Numbered from the stretch's first letter, positions 34,732-43,296 are shown. The stretch: 56,963 bases of DNA from Micrococcaceae bacterium (GCA_013393415.1 JABXHI010000013.1:1-56963); one strand, 5' to 3'. Translations and numbers: made by a program. The notes: generated by a model not told the origin, from the letters alone.

Positions 34732-36354
34732 TCACTTGCTCCTGATTCTCGAGGGCTGGTTGGAGCCGGCAGGCTCTGCTGCCGTGCCACCAAGAACGGC
34801 TTTGCGGAGCATTCGACCGGCTGCTGTGCGACGCAGCAGTCCGCGCCGTGGTGGCGACTCCAGGTCGTGGCCGGTGACGTTCCAGCCGGCCAGCAACTCG
34901 TTGGCCGCCAAAAACCCGGTGGTGGCCGCTCGTTCCATCAGCGCTACCGGAACGTCACAGCGCAACCAGTCCCCCGCCAATACGAGGTTGGACAATCCCG
35001 TGGTCACGGTCGGCTGGTCATGCAGTGGTGCCATATCGGCCAGTCCGCAATCATCCTCCAGCAAGTACTCTTCGGCCACGATGCTCAGGTCCCGCGTTTC
35101 GGGATAGACCTCGTGCATGTCAGCTAACAGCGCCGACCGGATGCGCTGGCCGTTGTCGGAGCCCGGTTCGGCCGGTGGGTCCACCGCATAGGCGTGCAGC
35201 TCGACCACGGAACCGCCATGCTGCTGGCTCCACGTGTGGGCGCTGGTTTCGAAACGTTCCAGCACCGAAATATTATCGAGCAACTGATAGCCGCTGGTGC
35301 CAAGAAACGCTGCCCGATCAGAGCGGACCGTACCGTTGAACCACAGACGCAGAATGGCAAACGGGGGCGCATTGCGACGCCGTTGTACCCTATCTTGCAG
35401 GTCGGACAGGGCGGCGTCGTGCCCATCGAGGTCAGCGATGAGGTTGCGGCTCGTGCGCGGATCGGCAGCCAACACCACTGCGTCAAACACTGCGTGACCT
35501 TCGGTGGTGGTTACCTGCCAACGACCGTCCTGCTGCTTGATGTGCTCTACCGGCTGCGAGCGCTGCACGTTGACCACCAGGGTGTGCAGGTACTCTGCCA
35601 GCGGATCCCACAGACTGGTGTTGAAATCATCCTCGGGTACGTCAAAGAGTAGTCCTTCAGCCGAACCGGTGAAATAGGTGTGGAACATCGTGACCAGCTC
35701 ACGGGCCGCAAAATCTCTGGGATGCGCGAAAAATGATCGCGCAAAAACTTCTAACGCTAAGTGTCGCGCACCGTCTGGGAACCGTAACCGGTCCAAAAAG
35801 TCTGCGGCAGACTCACCGTCGTAGCGGGACAGACTCGCAGGAAACTCCAGATCGATGAGCTCAAAGGCACTGGCCAAATCCACCGTGGCCAGGCCGGCGA
35901 GGGGAAACGTTGGGCTTTGGAGGACAAATGCCGCAAGGTTCAGCGGCGGGGTGCGCGGGATCGAGGCGAAGGAATCGGTCAGCCCCTGCGCGGTCCGCAA
36001 TGGATAATCAGCAACGGGCGTCAACCGGTGTAGTTGTGGATCGGTGCGGCGCAGCAGGGCTCGCAGGTTATAGTATTGCCGGAAGAAGGCGTGAAATCCG
36101 CGGCTCATGTTCCGCCCGCCCCCGACCGGCCAGGAGCTCACCCGACCGCCTAGCTGCGGGGTCGCTTCGAATACCGTGACGTCCACCGAGCGCTCGGCCA
36201 GCGCGGTGGCGGCTGCTAGCCCGGCGATCCCGCCGCCGATCACCGCAACCTGTTGTGGTGTCTGCACGGTGTCGTGTCCGCGGTGGACCAGGATGCGTTC
36301 TGCATGCGGGTCTCGTGGACTATTTGGAACACTGGCCACTGTGGTTCGTGACAT
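34732..36354 (-). CDS. crtU: CrtU-like beta-carotene desaturase/methyltransferase (isorenieratene synthase)
   Basis: This 540-residue FAD enzyme aromatises the beta-ionone rings of beta-carotene, shifting one methyl group to make isorenieratene. Start ATG 36354 shares a base with the stop of the methyltransferase gene. The dinucleotide-binding motif is VAVIGGGIAGLAAATALAE, followed by GGRVSSW. The CrtU-typical SRGFHAFFRQYYNLRALLRR and DSFASIPRTPPLNLAAFVL stretches distinguish it from phytoene desaturases. The C-terminus carries LVLAGDWLRCDVPVALMERA. The enzyme sits after the cyclase genes, consistent with pathway order. Confidence 0.82.
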   Translation of the reverse strand: MSRTTVASVPNSPRDPHAERILVHRGHDTVQTPQQVAVIGGGIAGLAAATALAERSVDVTVFEATPQLGGRVSSWPVGGGRNMSRGFHAFFRQYYNLRALLRRTDPQLHRLTPVADYPLRTAQGLTDSFASIPRTPPLNLAAFVLQSPTFPLAGLATVDLASAFELIDLEFPASLSRYDGESAADFLDRLRFPDGARHLALEVFARSFFAHPRDFAARELVTMFHTYFTGSAEGLLFDVPEDDFNTSLWDPLAEYLHTLVVNVQRSQPVEHIKQQDGRWQVTTTEGHAVFDAVVLAADPRTSRNLIADLDGHDAALSDLQDRVQRRRNAPPFAILRLWFNGTVRSDRAAFLGTSGYQLLDNISVLERFETSAHTWSQQHGGSVVELHAYAVDPPAEPGSDNGQRIRSALLADMHEVYPETRDLSIVAEEYLLEDDCGLADMAPLHDQPTVTTGLSNLVLAGDWLRCDVPVALMERAATTGFLAANELLAGWNVTGHDLESPPRRGLLRRTAAGRMLRKAVLGGTAAEPAGSNQPSRIRSK

Positions 36355-37082
36355 TATGAGCGGCTTCCTGGTTTGACGGCTTGATAGGTGTGGAGGATAC
36401 GGCGGTGCCAGCCGCGAGCCGTCGACACCGCGACATTGTGCAGCCCGGCTGCTCCCAGCCGGCCCAACACGGTCTGTGTCGAGTCGTTGTCCATCACCGA
36501 CCGCCACAGGTAGATGAACAAACTGGTTTTTGCTCCGGCCAGGGTACCGAGTGGAATAATGATCGCAAAGCAGACGATCGTCCATTTGACTTGGGCAAAG
36601 CGTGATTCGGAGACCGAGTAGTCATGCAGCACCAGTGGCGCCCCAGGCTTTAATTGTCGTTGCAGACTCTTCAAGACGTCGGTGCGGTGTTGGCGCGGCA
36701 CATTGCGCAACAGATACGCGGCAAATATTGCATCCGGGGCCTCGACAAGTTCCGGTGCCGAATTGTGTTCGAGCTGCTCGACCCGTCCCAACACAAACCG
36801 GGTGCCGTCCGGCCATGATTTTGTACGTGCTTCAGCCAACATGCCGGCTGAGGCGTCGATGCCAACGATGCGGGCCTGCGGCAGGGTTTTGAGCAGTGCC
36901 CGGGTGCTCAGCCCGGTGCCGCATCCTAGATCCCAGATCAGTGGGCGCTCGGGTGGCTGCTCACGCAGCGCTTCGGCAAGCTGACGCGCCGCTGCCCGCA
37001 GCTCTCGCCGATACCCGGGATTGAGTCTGGTCAGGAAGTCATAGCGCCGCGCAGAAAAGGAAAACGAATCACTCAACGACAT
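36354..37082 (-). CDS. SAM-dependent methyltransferase in the carotenoid operon
   Basis: This 242-residue class I methyltransferase resembles the UbiE/COQ5 group. The SAM site is LIWDLGCGTGLSTRAL, then VGIDASAGML; later motifs include AAYLLRNVP and LKPGAPLVLHDYSV. It starts at ATG 37082, overlapping crtYd by 14 bases, and its stop overlaps the crtU start by 1 base, so it is embedded in the crt operon. Related methyltransferase genes occur in Brevibacterium aromatic carotenoid clusters. Its substrate is not established to my knowledge; methylation of a hydroxylated carotenoid or a quinone-type cofactor is possible. Confidence 0.82.
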   Translation of the reverse strand: MSLSDSFSFSARRYDFLTRLNPGYRRELRAAARQLAEALREQPPERPLIWDLGCGTGLSTRALLKTLPQARIVGIDASAGMLAEARTKSWPDGTRFVLGRVEQLEHNSAPELVEAPDAIFAAYLLRNVPRQHRTDVLKSLQRQLKPGAPLVLHDYSVSESRFAQVKWTIVCFAIIIPLGTLAGAKTSLFIYLWRSVMDNDSTQTVLGRLGAAGLHNVAVSTARGWHRRILHTYQAVKPGSRS

Positions 37083-37413
37083 GTTCTTGCGGCTCCCGTT
37101 GTTGTGTTCGACGATTCTTTAGTGCCTGCCACACCATAATCACGGTGGTGAGCATCGCAAAGCCGAACCCGAAATCTTCGATGGGGATGTCCCAGGGGAA
37201 TCTGATCCCTAGCATCGTATCTGGGTTGTAGAGGACGATCGGGTTCGACAGTTTGGTTAGCCACCCATCGACCAGGATTTGGAAGCTCAGACAGATCGCC
37301 ATGGCTAACCAGTAGGCCAGTTTGCGGAAGATCCCGCTGCGGACCACGAACAGCTCGATGGCGATGACCGCCACGATGCCCACGACGGTGAGCACGGTAT
37401 ATTCAGGCCACAT
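37069..37413 (-). CDS. crtYd: Lycopene cyclase subunit CrtYd
   Basis: This 114-residue membrane protein has three hydrophobic helices and the cyclase motif IPIEDFGFGFAM. It belongs to the heterodimeric lycopene cyclases of Gram-positive bacteria (CrtYc/CrtYd for beta rings, CrtYe/CrtYf for epsilon or C50 rings). It overlaps crtYc by 11 bases. No lycopene elongase (crtEb) is present, and CrtU needs beta-carotene, so beta-cyclisation is inferred. The preceding WDxP-like segment FPWDIP is typical. Confidence 0.87.
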   Translation of the reverse strand: MWPEYTVLTVVGIVAVIAIELFVVRSGIFRKLAYWLAMAICLSFQILVDGWLTKLSNPIVLYNPDTMLGIRFPWDIPIEDFGFGFAMLTTVIMVWQALKNRRTQQREPQEHVVE

Positions 37414-37756
37414 CCGACGGGCCCCCTTTGCGGTGCTTGCGCGTCGAAAAGTAGTTCAACACGGTGCTGACCCCTTCATAGCTCAGCAGCGCGCACAGCG
37501 AGATGACAATGAAAAACACCAGCTCTTCTAATGGCATGATGCCCAGGTGGATGCCGGTGATGAATTCCGGGTTGTACGTCCAGTGGTCCCGGGCGATGCC
37601 GACCAGATCCCAGAGACCAAAGACGAGCACGACCACCAGGACTGAGGGCAGCATCAGCGGCAGCCGTCGATACACGCGTGCCCGGAGCAGAAATTCCAAT
37701 GGCAGGGTGATCAGGACGCAGGCGGCCATGAGCAGAAGGTACTCGTATTGGGCCAA
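37403..37756 (-). CDS. crtYc: Lycopene cyclase subunit CrtYc
   Basis: This 117-residue membrane protein starts at TTG 37756, with AGGA 5 bases upstream. It starts MAQYEYLLLMAACVLITLPLE, has three helices and the catalytic-type motif IMPLEELVFFIVIS with paired Glu. Together with CrtYd it closes the ends of lycopene into beta-ionone rings. Split cyclases of this kind are the rule in Actinobacteria; fused versions occur in archaea and fungi. It is 12 bases downstream of crtI. Confidence 0.87.
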   Translation of the reverse strand: MAQYEYLLLMAACVLITLPLEFLLRARVYRRLPLMLPSVLVVVLVFGLWDLVGIARDHWTYNPEFITGIHLGIMPLEELVFFIVISLCALLSYEGVSTVLNYFSTRKHRKGGPSDVA

Positions 37757-37768
37757 AATATTCCTTTC

Positions 37769-39397
37769 CTAGGGGGCGTGACGGTCAGGTGTTGCGGTCG
37801 GTTGGAGCGGGGTCTGCAGTGGTCCGGTCGTGGTGTCGCCGCGTAATCGTTTGACGACGTTTTCGGCCGAGATCAGACACATCGGCAGTCCCACGCCTGG
37901 GGCCGTGGTCGACCCGGCAAAATAGAGGCCCTCGACGTATTGTGAAGCGTTCGAGCCACGGAAAAATGCTGACTGGGACAGAGTATGAGCCAAACCCAAC
38001 GCATTGCCCTGCCAGGCGTTGAAACGATCCTGGAAATCTCCGGGGCCGACCGTATGTCGTTTCACGATGCGCTGTGCCAGATCAGTAATGCCGGTGCGTT
38101 CAGCGACGAGGACGATGGCCGCGTCAACGATGGCCGTGGTTTCAGAGTCTTCACGGTGATTCAGGTTGCCGACGATCCCATCGTCCATGGCGGGTACGGG
38201 GATCAAGACGAATAGATTTTCATGACCGGCCGGTGCCACCGTCGGATCGGTTGCCGACGGGCGGCACACATATAGCGATTCAGAAAACTGCGATCGGTCG
38301 GCGGTGCGGTGTTGATTGAAGACAGCGTCGAAATCCGCATTCCAATCGTGCCTAAAAATGAGCGAGTGATGGGCAAGTTCTGGCAGGTCACCGGCAACAC
38401 CCAGGTAAGCCAGCACACAGCTCATGCCCGGGTTACGACGTTTCCAATACTTAGGGCGTGCGGCACGCGCATCACCGACCAATTGGGATTCGGTGTGCTG
38501 CCGATCAGCGCACGATACCACCACGTCGGCTTCGATGCGGTGTTGACCGGACTCGTCTCGGTACAGCACACCAGAAACCCGCCGTCGCTTGCCCGCAGTC
38601 GAATGATCCTGCTCAATATGGTGGACCTGTGCGCCGGTCAAGATGGTCGCACCAGCCTGTGCTGCCAGCCGGTGGAGGGAGTCGACGAAAGTATGGAAAC
38701 CGCCCATCGGGTAGGCGACGCCTTCAACGAGCGTCGTATAGTTCAAGATTCCATAGAGTGCCGGGGTGGATTTCGGCGCGGACGATAAAAACACGGCGGC
38801 ATAACTGAGCAGTTGGCGCAACCGGGTATCGCGGAAACGTTTGGTCACGGCCGCGTCAAGGGACCGAATCAGGCTCCGGAGCAGTCGTCCCAGGTTGCGC
38901 ACAATATCCGGGGTGGCGAGGCCACGGAGCGTGGTGAAGTTCGTGTAAAGAAAGCGTTCTATGGCGAGCCGATAGTCGTGTTCCATGCCGTGCAAGTAGC
39001 GTTCAATGGCCGGCCCGGAGCCCGGTTCGAGTTGTTCAAATAGCTCGTAGACATTCTGCTGACCGGTTGAAATATCCAGTGCTGGGTACCCCTGCGTGAA
39101 GATCCGGAAAGCAGGATCATTGAGGTAGACGAGATTCAGTTCCGCTTCGACGGAGGTGTCGAATAGTTGATAGAAATGCTCAAACGCTTCGGGCATCAAC
39201 CACCACGATGGGCCCATATCCCAACGGAAGTGTTCATCCACCACAACACCGGCTCGACCACCGACCTGCGGCTCTTTTTCTACCACGACCACGTCGTAGC
39301 CCTCGCGACTGAGTAACCCAGCGGTGGCGAGGCCGGCTACTCCAGCACCAATGACGACTACACGCTGAGACCGTGCTGCAGATTCATAGTGTGTCAT
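37769..39397 (-). CDS. crtI: CrtI: phytoene desaturase
   Basis: This FAD enzyme converts phytoene to lycopene by four desaturations. The 542-residue protein begins at ATG 39397, overlapping crtB by 4 bases (ATGA). The FAD motif VVVIGAGVAGLATAGLLSREG is followed by VGGRAG. RWDMGPSWWLMPEAF marks the substrate region. The C-terminal carotenoid-binding signature is YFAGSTTAPGVGLPMCLISA. The length is typical. It works on the membrane with CrtB upstream and CrtYc/Yd downstream. Confidence 0.94.
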   Translation of the reverse strand: MTHYESAARSQRVVVIGAGVAGLATAGLLSREGYDVVVVEKEPQVGGRAGVVVDEHFRWDMGPSWWLMPEAFEHFYQLFDTSVEAELNLVYLNDPAFRIFTQGYPALDISTGQQNVYELFEQLEPGSGPAIERYLHGMEHDYRLAIERFLYTNFTTLRGLATPDIVRNLGRLLRSLIRSLDAAVTKRFRDTRLRQLLSYAAVFLSSAPKSTPALYGILNYTTLVEGVAYPMGGFHTFVDSLHRLAAQAGATILTGAQVHHIEQDHSTAGKRRRVSGVLYRDESGQHRIEADVVVSCADRQHTESQLVGDARAARPKYWKRRNPGMSCVLAYLGVAGDLPELAHHSLIFRHDWNADFDAVFNQHRTADRSQFSESLYVCRPSATDPTVAPAGHENLFVLIPVPAMDDGIVGNLNHREDSETTAIVDAAIVLVAERTGITDLAQRIVKRHTVGPGDFQDRFNAWQGNALGLAHTLSQSAFFRGSNASQYVEGLYFAGSTTAPGVGLPMCLISAENVVKRLRGDTTTGPLQTPLQPTATPDRHAP

Positions 39398-40278
39398 GCG
39401 CGAGATTTCTTCAACAGGCTGGTTGAAACGGTCTGAGCGGCAATCGCCACCTTGCGCGAGTTCTTCACTCGAACGCGGCGTGAAATCAGTTCATTAGCTG
39501 GTCGTTGGTCAAGCGTGTCGGTCAGCTCACGAAACAGTCGGTAAGCGATGTCAACGGCGATGCGGGCCTTGGGATCCAACATTCGCAGACCGGGCTCGGA
39601 TGCCCTAAGGTCAGCCCGGATGTCTGCAACCAGAAACTGCTTTTCGGTTTCACTCAGTGCGGCAGGATCAATGCCCGGAAAATAACTGCGCCCTAATACC
39701 GCGTAGTCGGTCGCGAGGTCTCTGAGGAAGTTCACCTTTTGAAAGGCTGCCCCGAGACGCCGTGCTGAAGCCACTAGTGTTTCGTCATTGCTGGTATCAG
39801 TGCCGGGCATATCCCGAAACACTGCCAAGCACATCAGCCCGACAACCTCAGCTGAACCATAAATATAGTCCCGCAACGTTTCGGCAGTGTGCCGCTGACG
39901 GGTCAGGTCAGCTCGCATAGATCTGAAGAATGGTCTGGTGAGATCGTTAGTAATCCCGTGGGTATTGGCGGTGGTCGCAAAGGCATGGACAATCAGATTC
40001 GTGCTGTATCCAGTATCTAGTGCGGCTTCCGTCTGGGCTTCGAGCTCATCCAGGGCCTCCATCGTTGCCTCGGGCGCTAAACCGGCTTCCTGCGCGACGC
40101 CGTCGACGATTTCATCTGCCAGGCGGACCATCGCGTAGACGCTACCGATGTCATATCGAGCTTGCTTTCCCAAAAAACGACAGGCCAGCCCGAACGATGT
40201 TGAGTACTCCTGGATCACTTTGCCTGAACTGACGACGGCTGCAGAAGTGTAGCGATGCAATGCAGATTCCTGGGTCAT
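39394..40278 (-). CDS. crtB: CrtB: phytoene synthase
   Basis: CrtB condenses two GGPP molecules head to head into phytoene. The 294-residue protein has the first Asp-rich motif in VRLADEIVDG and the second in VNFLRDLATDYAVLGRSYFP, which together coordinate Mg2+ and diphosphate. YIYGSAEVVGLMCL is also family-typical. Its ATG at 40278 overlaps the last base of the crtE stop, and its own stop overlaps crtI. This tight coupling indicates one polycistronic mRNA starting at crtE. Confidence 0.94.
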   Translation of the reverse strand: MTQESALHRYTSAAVVSSGKVIQEYSTSFGLACRFLGKQARYDIGSVYAMVRLADEIVDGVAQEAGLAPEATMEALDELEAQTEAALDTGYSTNLIVHAFATTANTHGITNDLTRPFFRSMRADLTRQRHTAETLRDYIYGSAEVVGLMCLAVFRDMPGTDTSNDETLVASARRLGAAFQKVNFLRDLATDYAVLGRSYFPGIDPAALSETEKQFLVADIRADLRASEPGLRMLDPKARIAVDIAYRLFRELTDTLDQRPANELISRRVRVKNSRKVAIAAQTVSTSLLKKSRA

Positions 40279-41345
40279 CAGTGCTTCCTCTCCAGCAAAT
40301 CGTCCATCAGCTCAAGAAACGCCTGACGAACCTCCTGACCAATGGACAGCTCTGTCAACGTGTCACGCGCGGTCACGCAGCACTGTTCAGCCAGTTCGCG
40401 AGCCTGCGATTCGACACCCTGGGCCACGAGCACACCCCGCAGCGCTGCATCACTCAGCCTCCCGGCTCGCCAAGCTTTGACCGCTGAAGCAGTCTGCGAA
40501 TTCCGCTCGGCCAGGGCAATAAGTACCGTAATTTTGCCCTCCCGGATGTCAGAATCATTCGGTTTCCCAGTCACAGCACAATCACCGAAGGTCCCCAGCA
40601 CGTCATCGATGATCTGGTAGCAACTACCCAGCAGAGTACCGATCTGCCCTAAGCGGGTCACTGTTTGGCGATCGGCACCGCCAAGGAGAGCTCCTCCTCG
40701 CAACGGTGCATCGAAGGAGTACGCTGCTGTTTTCAGCCGATGCATACCCAATACGTCGTTGAGTTTGGGGCTTACAAGGTGAGCTGAGTACAGCACATCG
40801 TCGAGTTCACCCGCTGCAGACTGCAAGATCGCGTCGTGAAAGACGTCGATCACCTGGGTGCCATTCGGATGATCTCCGCAAGCTCGGGTCAACAGCCCAA
40901 CAGCTTGCGAGATCAACACGTCGCCGGCCAAAATTGCAGCCGAATGACCAACATGTTCCGCCTGAGACGCTGACTGGCCCTGTGTCGTTGCAGCATCTCG
41001 ATAATGCGCGGACAAGGTTGGTTGACCGCGTCGGACAAAATCCTGGTCAATGATGTCGTCGTGCATCACCAATGCGGTGTGCAACAGTTCGAACGCACAA
41101 GCCGTGTCGAGGAGTCGAGGCTCAGGAACGTCACCGGCTACCTGGTAGCCCAGGTTCACGAGCATGGGCCTGGCACGTTTTCCGCCGTGTGTGGCGTTAG
41201 CTATGTGCTGCCATAGATCGCGCATGGCCGGGGTGTGCGCCCCGCGCGTTTTTTCTTCCACAAAGTCCCGCAGTCGCTGATCAACTTCGGCTTGAAATAG
41301 TTTGCCCGGTGAGGTCTGAGGTATGAGACTGACTTGGCTGCTCAT
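40278..41345 (-). CDS. crtE: CrtE: geranylgeranyl diphosphate synthase
   Basis: CrtE is the first operon enzyme and extends IPP/FPP to GGPP. The 355-residue prenyltransferase has the first Asp-rich motif LVMHDDIIDQD and the second YQIIDDVLGTFGD, with GGKRARPMLV upstream. The start at ATG 41345 has AGGAGG 4 bases upstream, the strongest ribosome-binding site in the operon. It is divergent from tspO. The intergenic region carries the motif shared with the MarR gene, overlapping possible -10 sequences for both directions. Confidence 0.94.
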   Translation of the reverse strand: MSSQVSLIPQTSPGKLFQAEVDQRLRDFVEEKTRGAHTPAMRDLWQHIANATHGGKRARPMLVNLGYQVAGDVPEPRLLDTACAFELLHTALVMHDDIIDQDFVRRGQPTLSAHYRDAATTQGQSASQAEHVGHSAAILAGDVLISQAVGLLTRACGDHPNGTQVIDVFHDAILQSAAGELDDVLYSAHLVSPKLNDVLGMHRLKTAAYSFDAPLRGGALLGGADRQTVTRLGQIGTLLGSCYQIIDDVLGTFGDCAVTGKPNDSDIREGKITVLIALAERNSQTASAVKAWRAGRLSDAALRGVLVAQGVESQARELAEQCCVTARDTLTELSIGQEVRQAFLELMDDLLERKH

Positions 41346-41427
41346 GCATCCTCCTGTATGGATCGTAAGTGCCGGCAGCAGATGAGATACTCCGAAGTTC
41401 GAACCCGTCGAGCCCGTGACTTAAGTT

Positions 41428-41448
41428 ACTAGCCAGTCTAGCTATATT
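41428..41448. promoter_or_regulatory. Putative MarR operator between crtE and tspO
   Basis: The pattern ACTAGCC-N3-CTA-G-CTA-T-ATT matches the site before the MarR gene at 16 of 21 positions. The core TAGC-N7-GCTA is an inverted repeat of the size bound by MarR dimers. On the minus strand it overlaps a possible crtE -10 (TAGACT, 16 bases after TTTACC). On the plus strand TATATT could be the tspO -10. A bound repressor would block both promoters. Confidence 0.5.
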
Positions 41449-41493
41449 AGTCTTGAGGTAAAGCACGCATCATCGAAGAGGAAGAAATTCGCA

Positions 41494-42294
41494 ATGCAAC
41501 ACCGAAGAAATTCCTGGTTCATGCCAATTGTCACGGTCGTAGCGGTGGCCGTTGCGATCGTTCTATCGTTCATCGAAAGCGGCGCCCTGGGCGGCACACC
41601 GATCAGCGAAGCCGCCGGTGGGGCCCTGTCTGCTGATGCCACGCCGTTCGCGCCGGCCGGTCCAGCCTTCAGTATCTGGAGCATCGTATATCTCGGGCTC
41701 ATTGTCTATGCCGTGTATCAGGTGCTGCCTCGTCAGCGCGGTTCCGCGCGTCAGGCAGCTCTGCGGCCATGGGCGGCAGCCTCAGCACTACTCAACGCGG
41801 GGTGGATTTTGACAGTCCAGGCCGGCAGTGTCCTGGCCAGTGTGGCGGTCATTGTGGTCTTACTTGTCGTACTGCTACGGATACTGATAATCCTGAAGAC
41901 CACGCGCCCAACGAGTTGGGTCGACACGCTGGTGGTAGACGGGACATTCGGGTTATATCTGGGCTGGGTTTGTGTTGCCACCACCGCCAATATTGCTGCC
42001 TGGGTCGCAACAACCGGGCTCGATACATTTCCGGGGTGGCAGTGGGCCGCCGTCGGCATCCTTGTGGTGGTCTTGTTCATCGGCTCCGCCCTGGCACTGC
42101 ACTCCGAGGGACGTATTGCCCCGGCATTAGCCATCGCCTGGGGACTGTCATGGATCGCCGTGGCACGGACCAGTGGGGAATTTGCATCACCGATGGTGGT
42201 CTGGAGTGCGGCAATCGCTGCGGCTCTGGTGCTGGTCGGTACCGTATTGGTCCGTCTCCTGAACGGTCAATCACAGAATTCGTCAGACCGCTGA
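41494..42294 (+). CDS. TspO/MBR-family membrane protein
   Basis: This 266-residue protein has seven or eight hydrophobic helices, starting at ATG 41494 after GAGGAAG. TspO proteins bind tetrapyrroles and in phototrophs modulate pigment genes in response to oxygen. Features consistent with the family are the N-terminal signal-like helix, FAPAGPAFSIWSIVYLGLIVY (the common P-x-W-x-Y-L motif region) and NAGWIL. The protein is longer than the classical five-helix TspO of about 160 residues, as is usual for the actinobacterial branch. Its position beside crtE and near ferrochelatase supports a pigment or porphyrin-linked role. Confidence 0.8.
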   Translation: MQHRRNSWFMPIVTVVAVAVAIVLSFIESGALGGTPISEAAGGALSADATPFAPAGPAFSIWSIVYLGLIVYAVYQVLPRQRGSARQAALRPWAAASALLNAGWILTVQAGSVLASVAVIVVLLVVLLRILIILKTTRPTSWVDTLVVDGTFGLYLGWVCVATTANIAAWVATTGLDTFPGWQWAAVGILVVVLFIGSALALHSEGRIAPALAIAWGLSWIAVARTSGEFASPMVVWSAAIAAALVLVGTVLVRLLNGQSQNSSDR

Positions 42295-42371
42295 CTCAGT
42301 CGTCTTGCCACGCCCCGAGCCTCTGGGGTTGACTGGTTGCAGAACCTCTTCAAGAATCACAAGGACTGATC

Positions 42372-42749
42372 ATGAGCGTAGAAATTACCGACCACATGGC
42401 CAAAGTACTGGACGAGCAGTTAGCGTTCATCGCAACGTCCAGCTCCGATGGTGCGCCAAACATTGGACCCAAGGGGTCGATTGGTGTCCTGGACGATACG
42501 GCGCTAATTTATGATGAAACCACCGGCGGCCAGACCTTGGATAATATCCAGGAAGGTTCTCAGATCGTGATCGCCGTCGTCGACCGCCAGTGGAAAAACG
42601 GATACCGCTTCACTGGTCGGGCCGAGATCCTGGATGCTGGTGATATTTTCGACCAGCGCGTTGCAGCTCGCAAAGCCCGCGGCAAGACACCCCAAATTTG
42701 TTCGGTGTTGATCCACCTGGATGACATCTCGACGTTCCGCCCCGTCTAG
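42372..42749 (+). CDS. Pyridoxamine 5'-phosphate oxidase-like flavin-binding protein
   Basis: This 125-residue protein with a split-barrel fold starts at ATG 42372. It reads LAFIATSSSDGAPNIGPKG near the start, then TLDNIQEGSQIVIAVVD and YRFTGRAEIL, the usual order in PNPOx-like FMN or haem-binding proteins. It is too short for, and lacks the C-terminal part of, true PNPO. Such proteins bind FMN, F420 or haem and reduce or shuttle small molecules. It lies 77 bases after tspO, possibly co-transcribed. Confidence 0.82.
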   Translation: MSVEITDHMAKVLDEQLAFIATSSSDGAPNIGPKGSIGVLDDTALIYDETTGGQTLDNIQEGSQIVIAVVDRQWKNGYRFTGRAEILDAGDIFDQRVAARKARGKTPQICSVLIHLDDISTFRPV

Positions 42750-42816
42750 CTTTCTCGCGGTGTAGTCCCTCCGGCCGTGACACCAGCTGCTTCCGAAGCT
42801 ACGAGTCTCACCCCGG

Positions 42817-43092
42817 CAGGCCGCATTGTGCCCATGGGCCGGTGCCTAAGCAGTACTCAATGATCTGTGGATTTTGACGATTCAGGCGGACAGTGGATTT
42901 GCCAGCATTGTAGTCATCATGGCACTGGCAGGGATCTGGCTGATAGTTTATTCCCACACCCGGTTGGCTCCTGCGGTACCCATCACCTGGGGCCTGGATT
43001 GGATAGCTGCAGTTCGCGCAACAGGCGGCCTTGCACCCCCGGTGCTCGTCTGGATGCGGCGACCGTTGCAGCACTAGTCTTGATTGGCACCG
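42817..43092 (+). pseudogene. Decayed second copy of the TspO gene
   Basis: DNA from 42817 aligns with tspO from about 41757 (shared CCATGGGC, GTGGATTTTGAC and similar blocks) and continues to 43092, matching tspO to about 42243. Roughly 210 bases of the middle are missing. One frame reads VLNDLWILTIQADSGFAS, then RLAPAVPITWGLDWIA, and PPVLVWM, each mirroring tspO. A TAA interrupts it (GCCTAAGCA) and a one-base deletion near GTCTGGA shifts the end. It is a tandem duplicate that lost function. Divergence is considerable, so the event is not recent. Confidence 0.8.
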
Positions 43093-43211
43093 GAGCCAGT
43101 CGCTTCCTGACGCTGCGGCCACGCCGCCTCGAATCGATCGTTACGCCAACTATTATTGGGGCAGGACCTCCGCCCTAACGACGCTACACCTGTGATAACC
43201 TCACATCTCAA

Positions 43212-43293
43212 AGGCACGGGGTGCGTTAGACATCACTAACGCTGAGATTACACCCGGTGAACCTGCTCTAGTTCGGACTAGCGAAGGAATGCC
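43212..43293 (+). ncRNA. TPP riboswitch (THI element) for transporter-thiM-thiE
   Basis: Conserved THI-box blocks appear in order: GGGGTGCG, CTGAGA, ACACCCG, GAACCTG and the final GCGAAGGAA. The last block contains the ribosome-binding site AAGGAA, 7 bases before the ATG at 43297. TPP binding should hide that site and stop translation. No terminator hairpin lies between, so translational control is the likely mechanism. Confidence 0.93.
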
Positions 43294-43296
43294 ATC

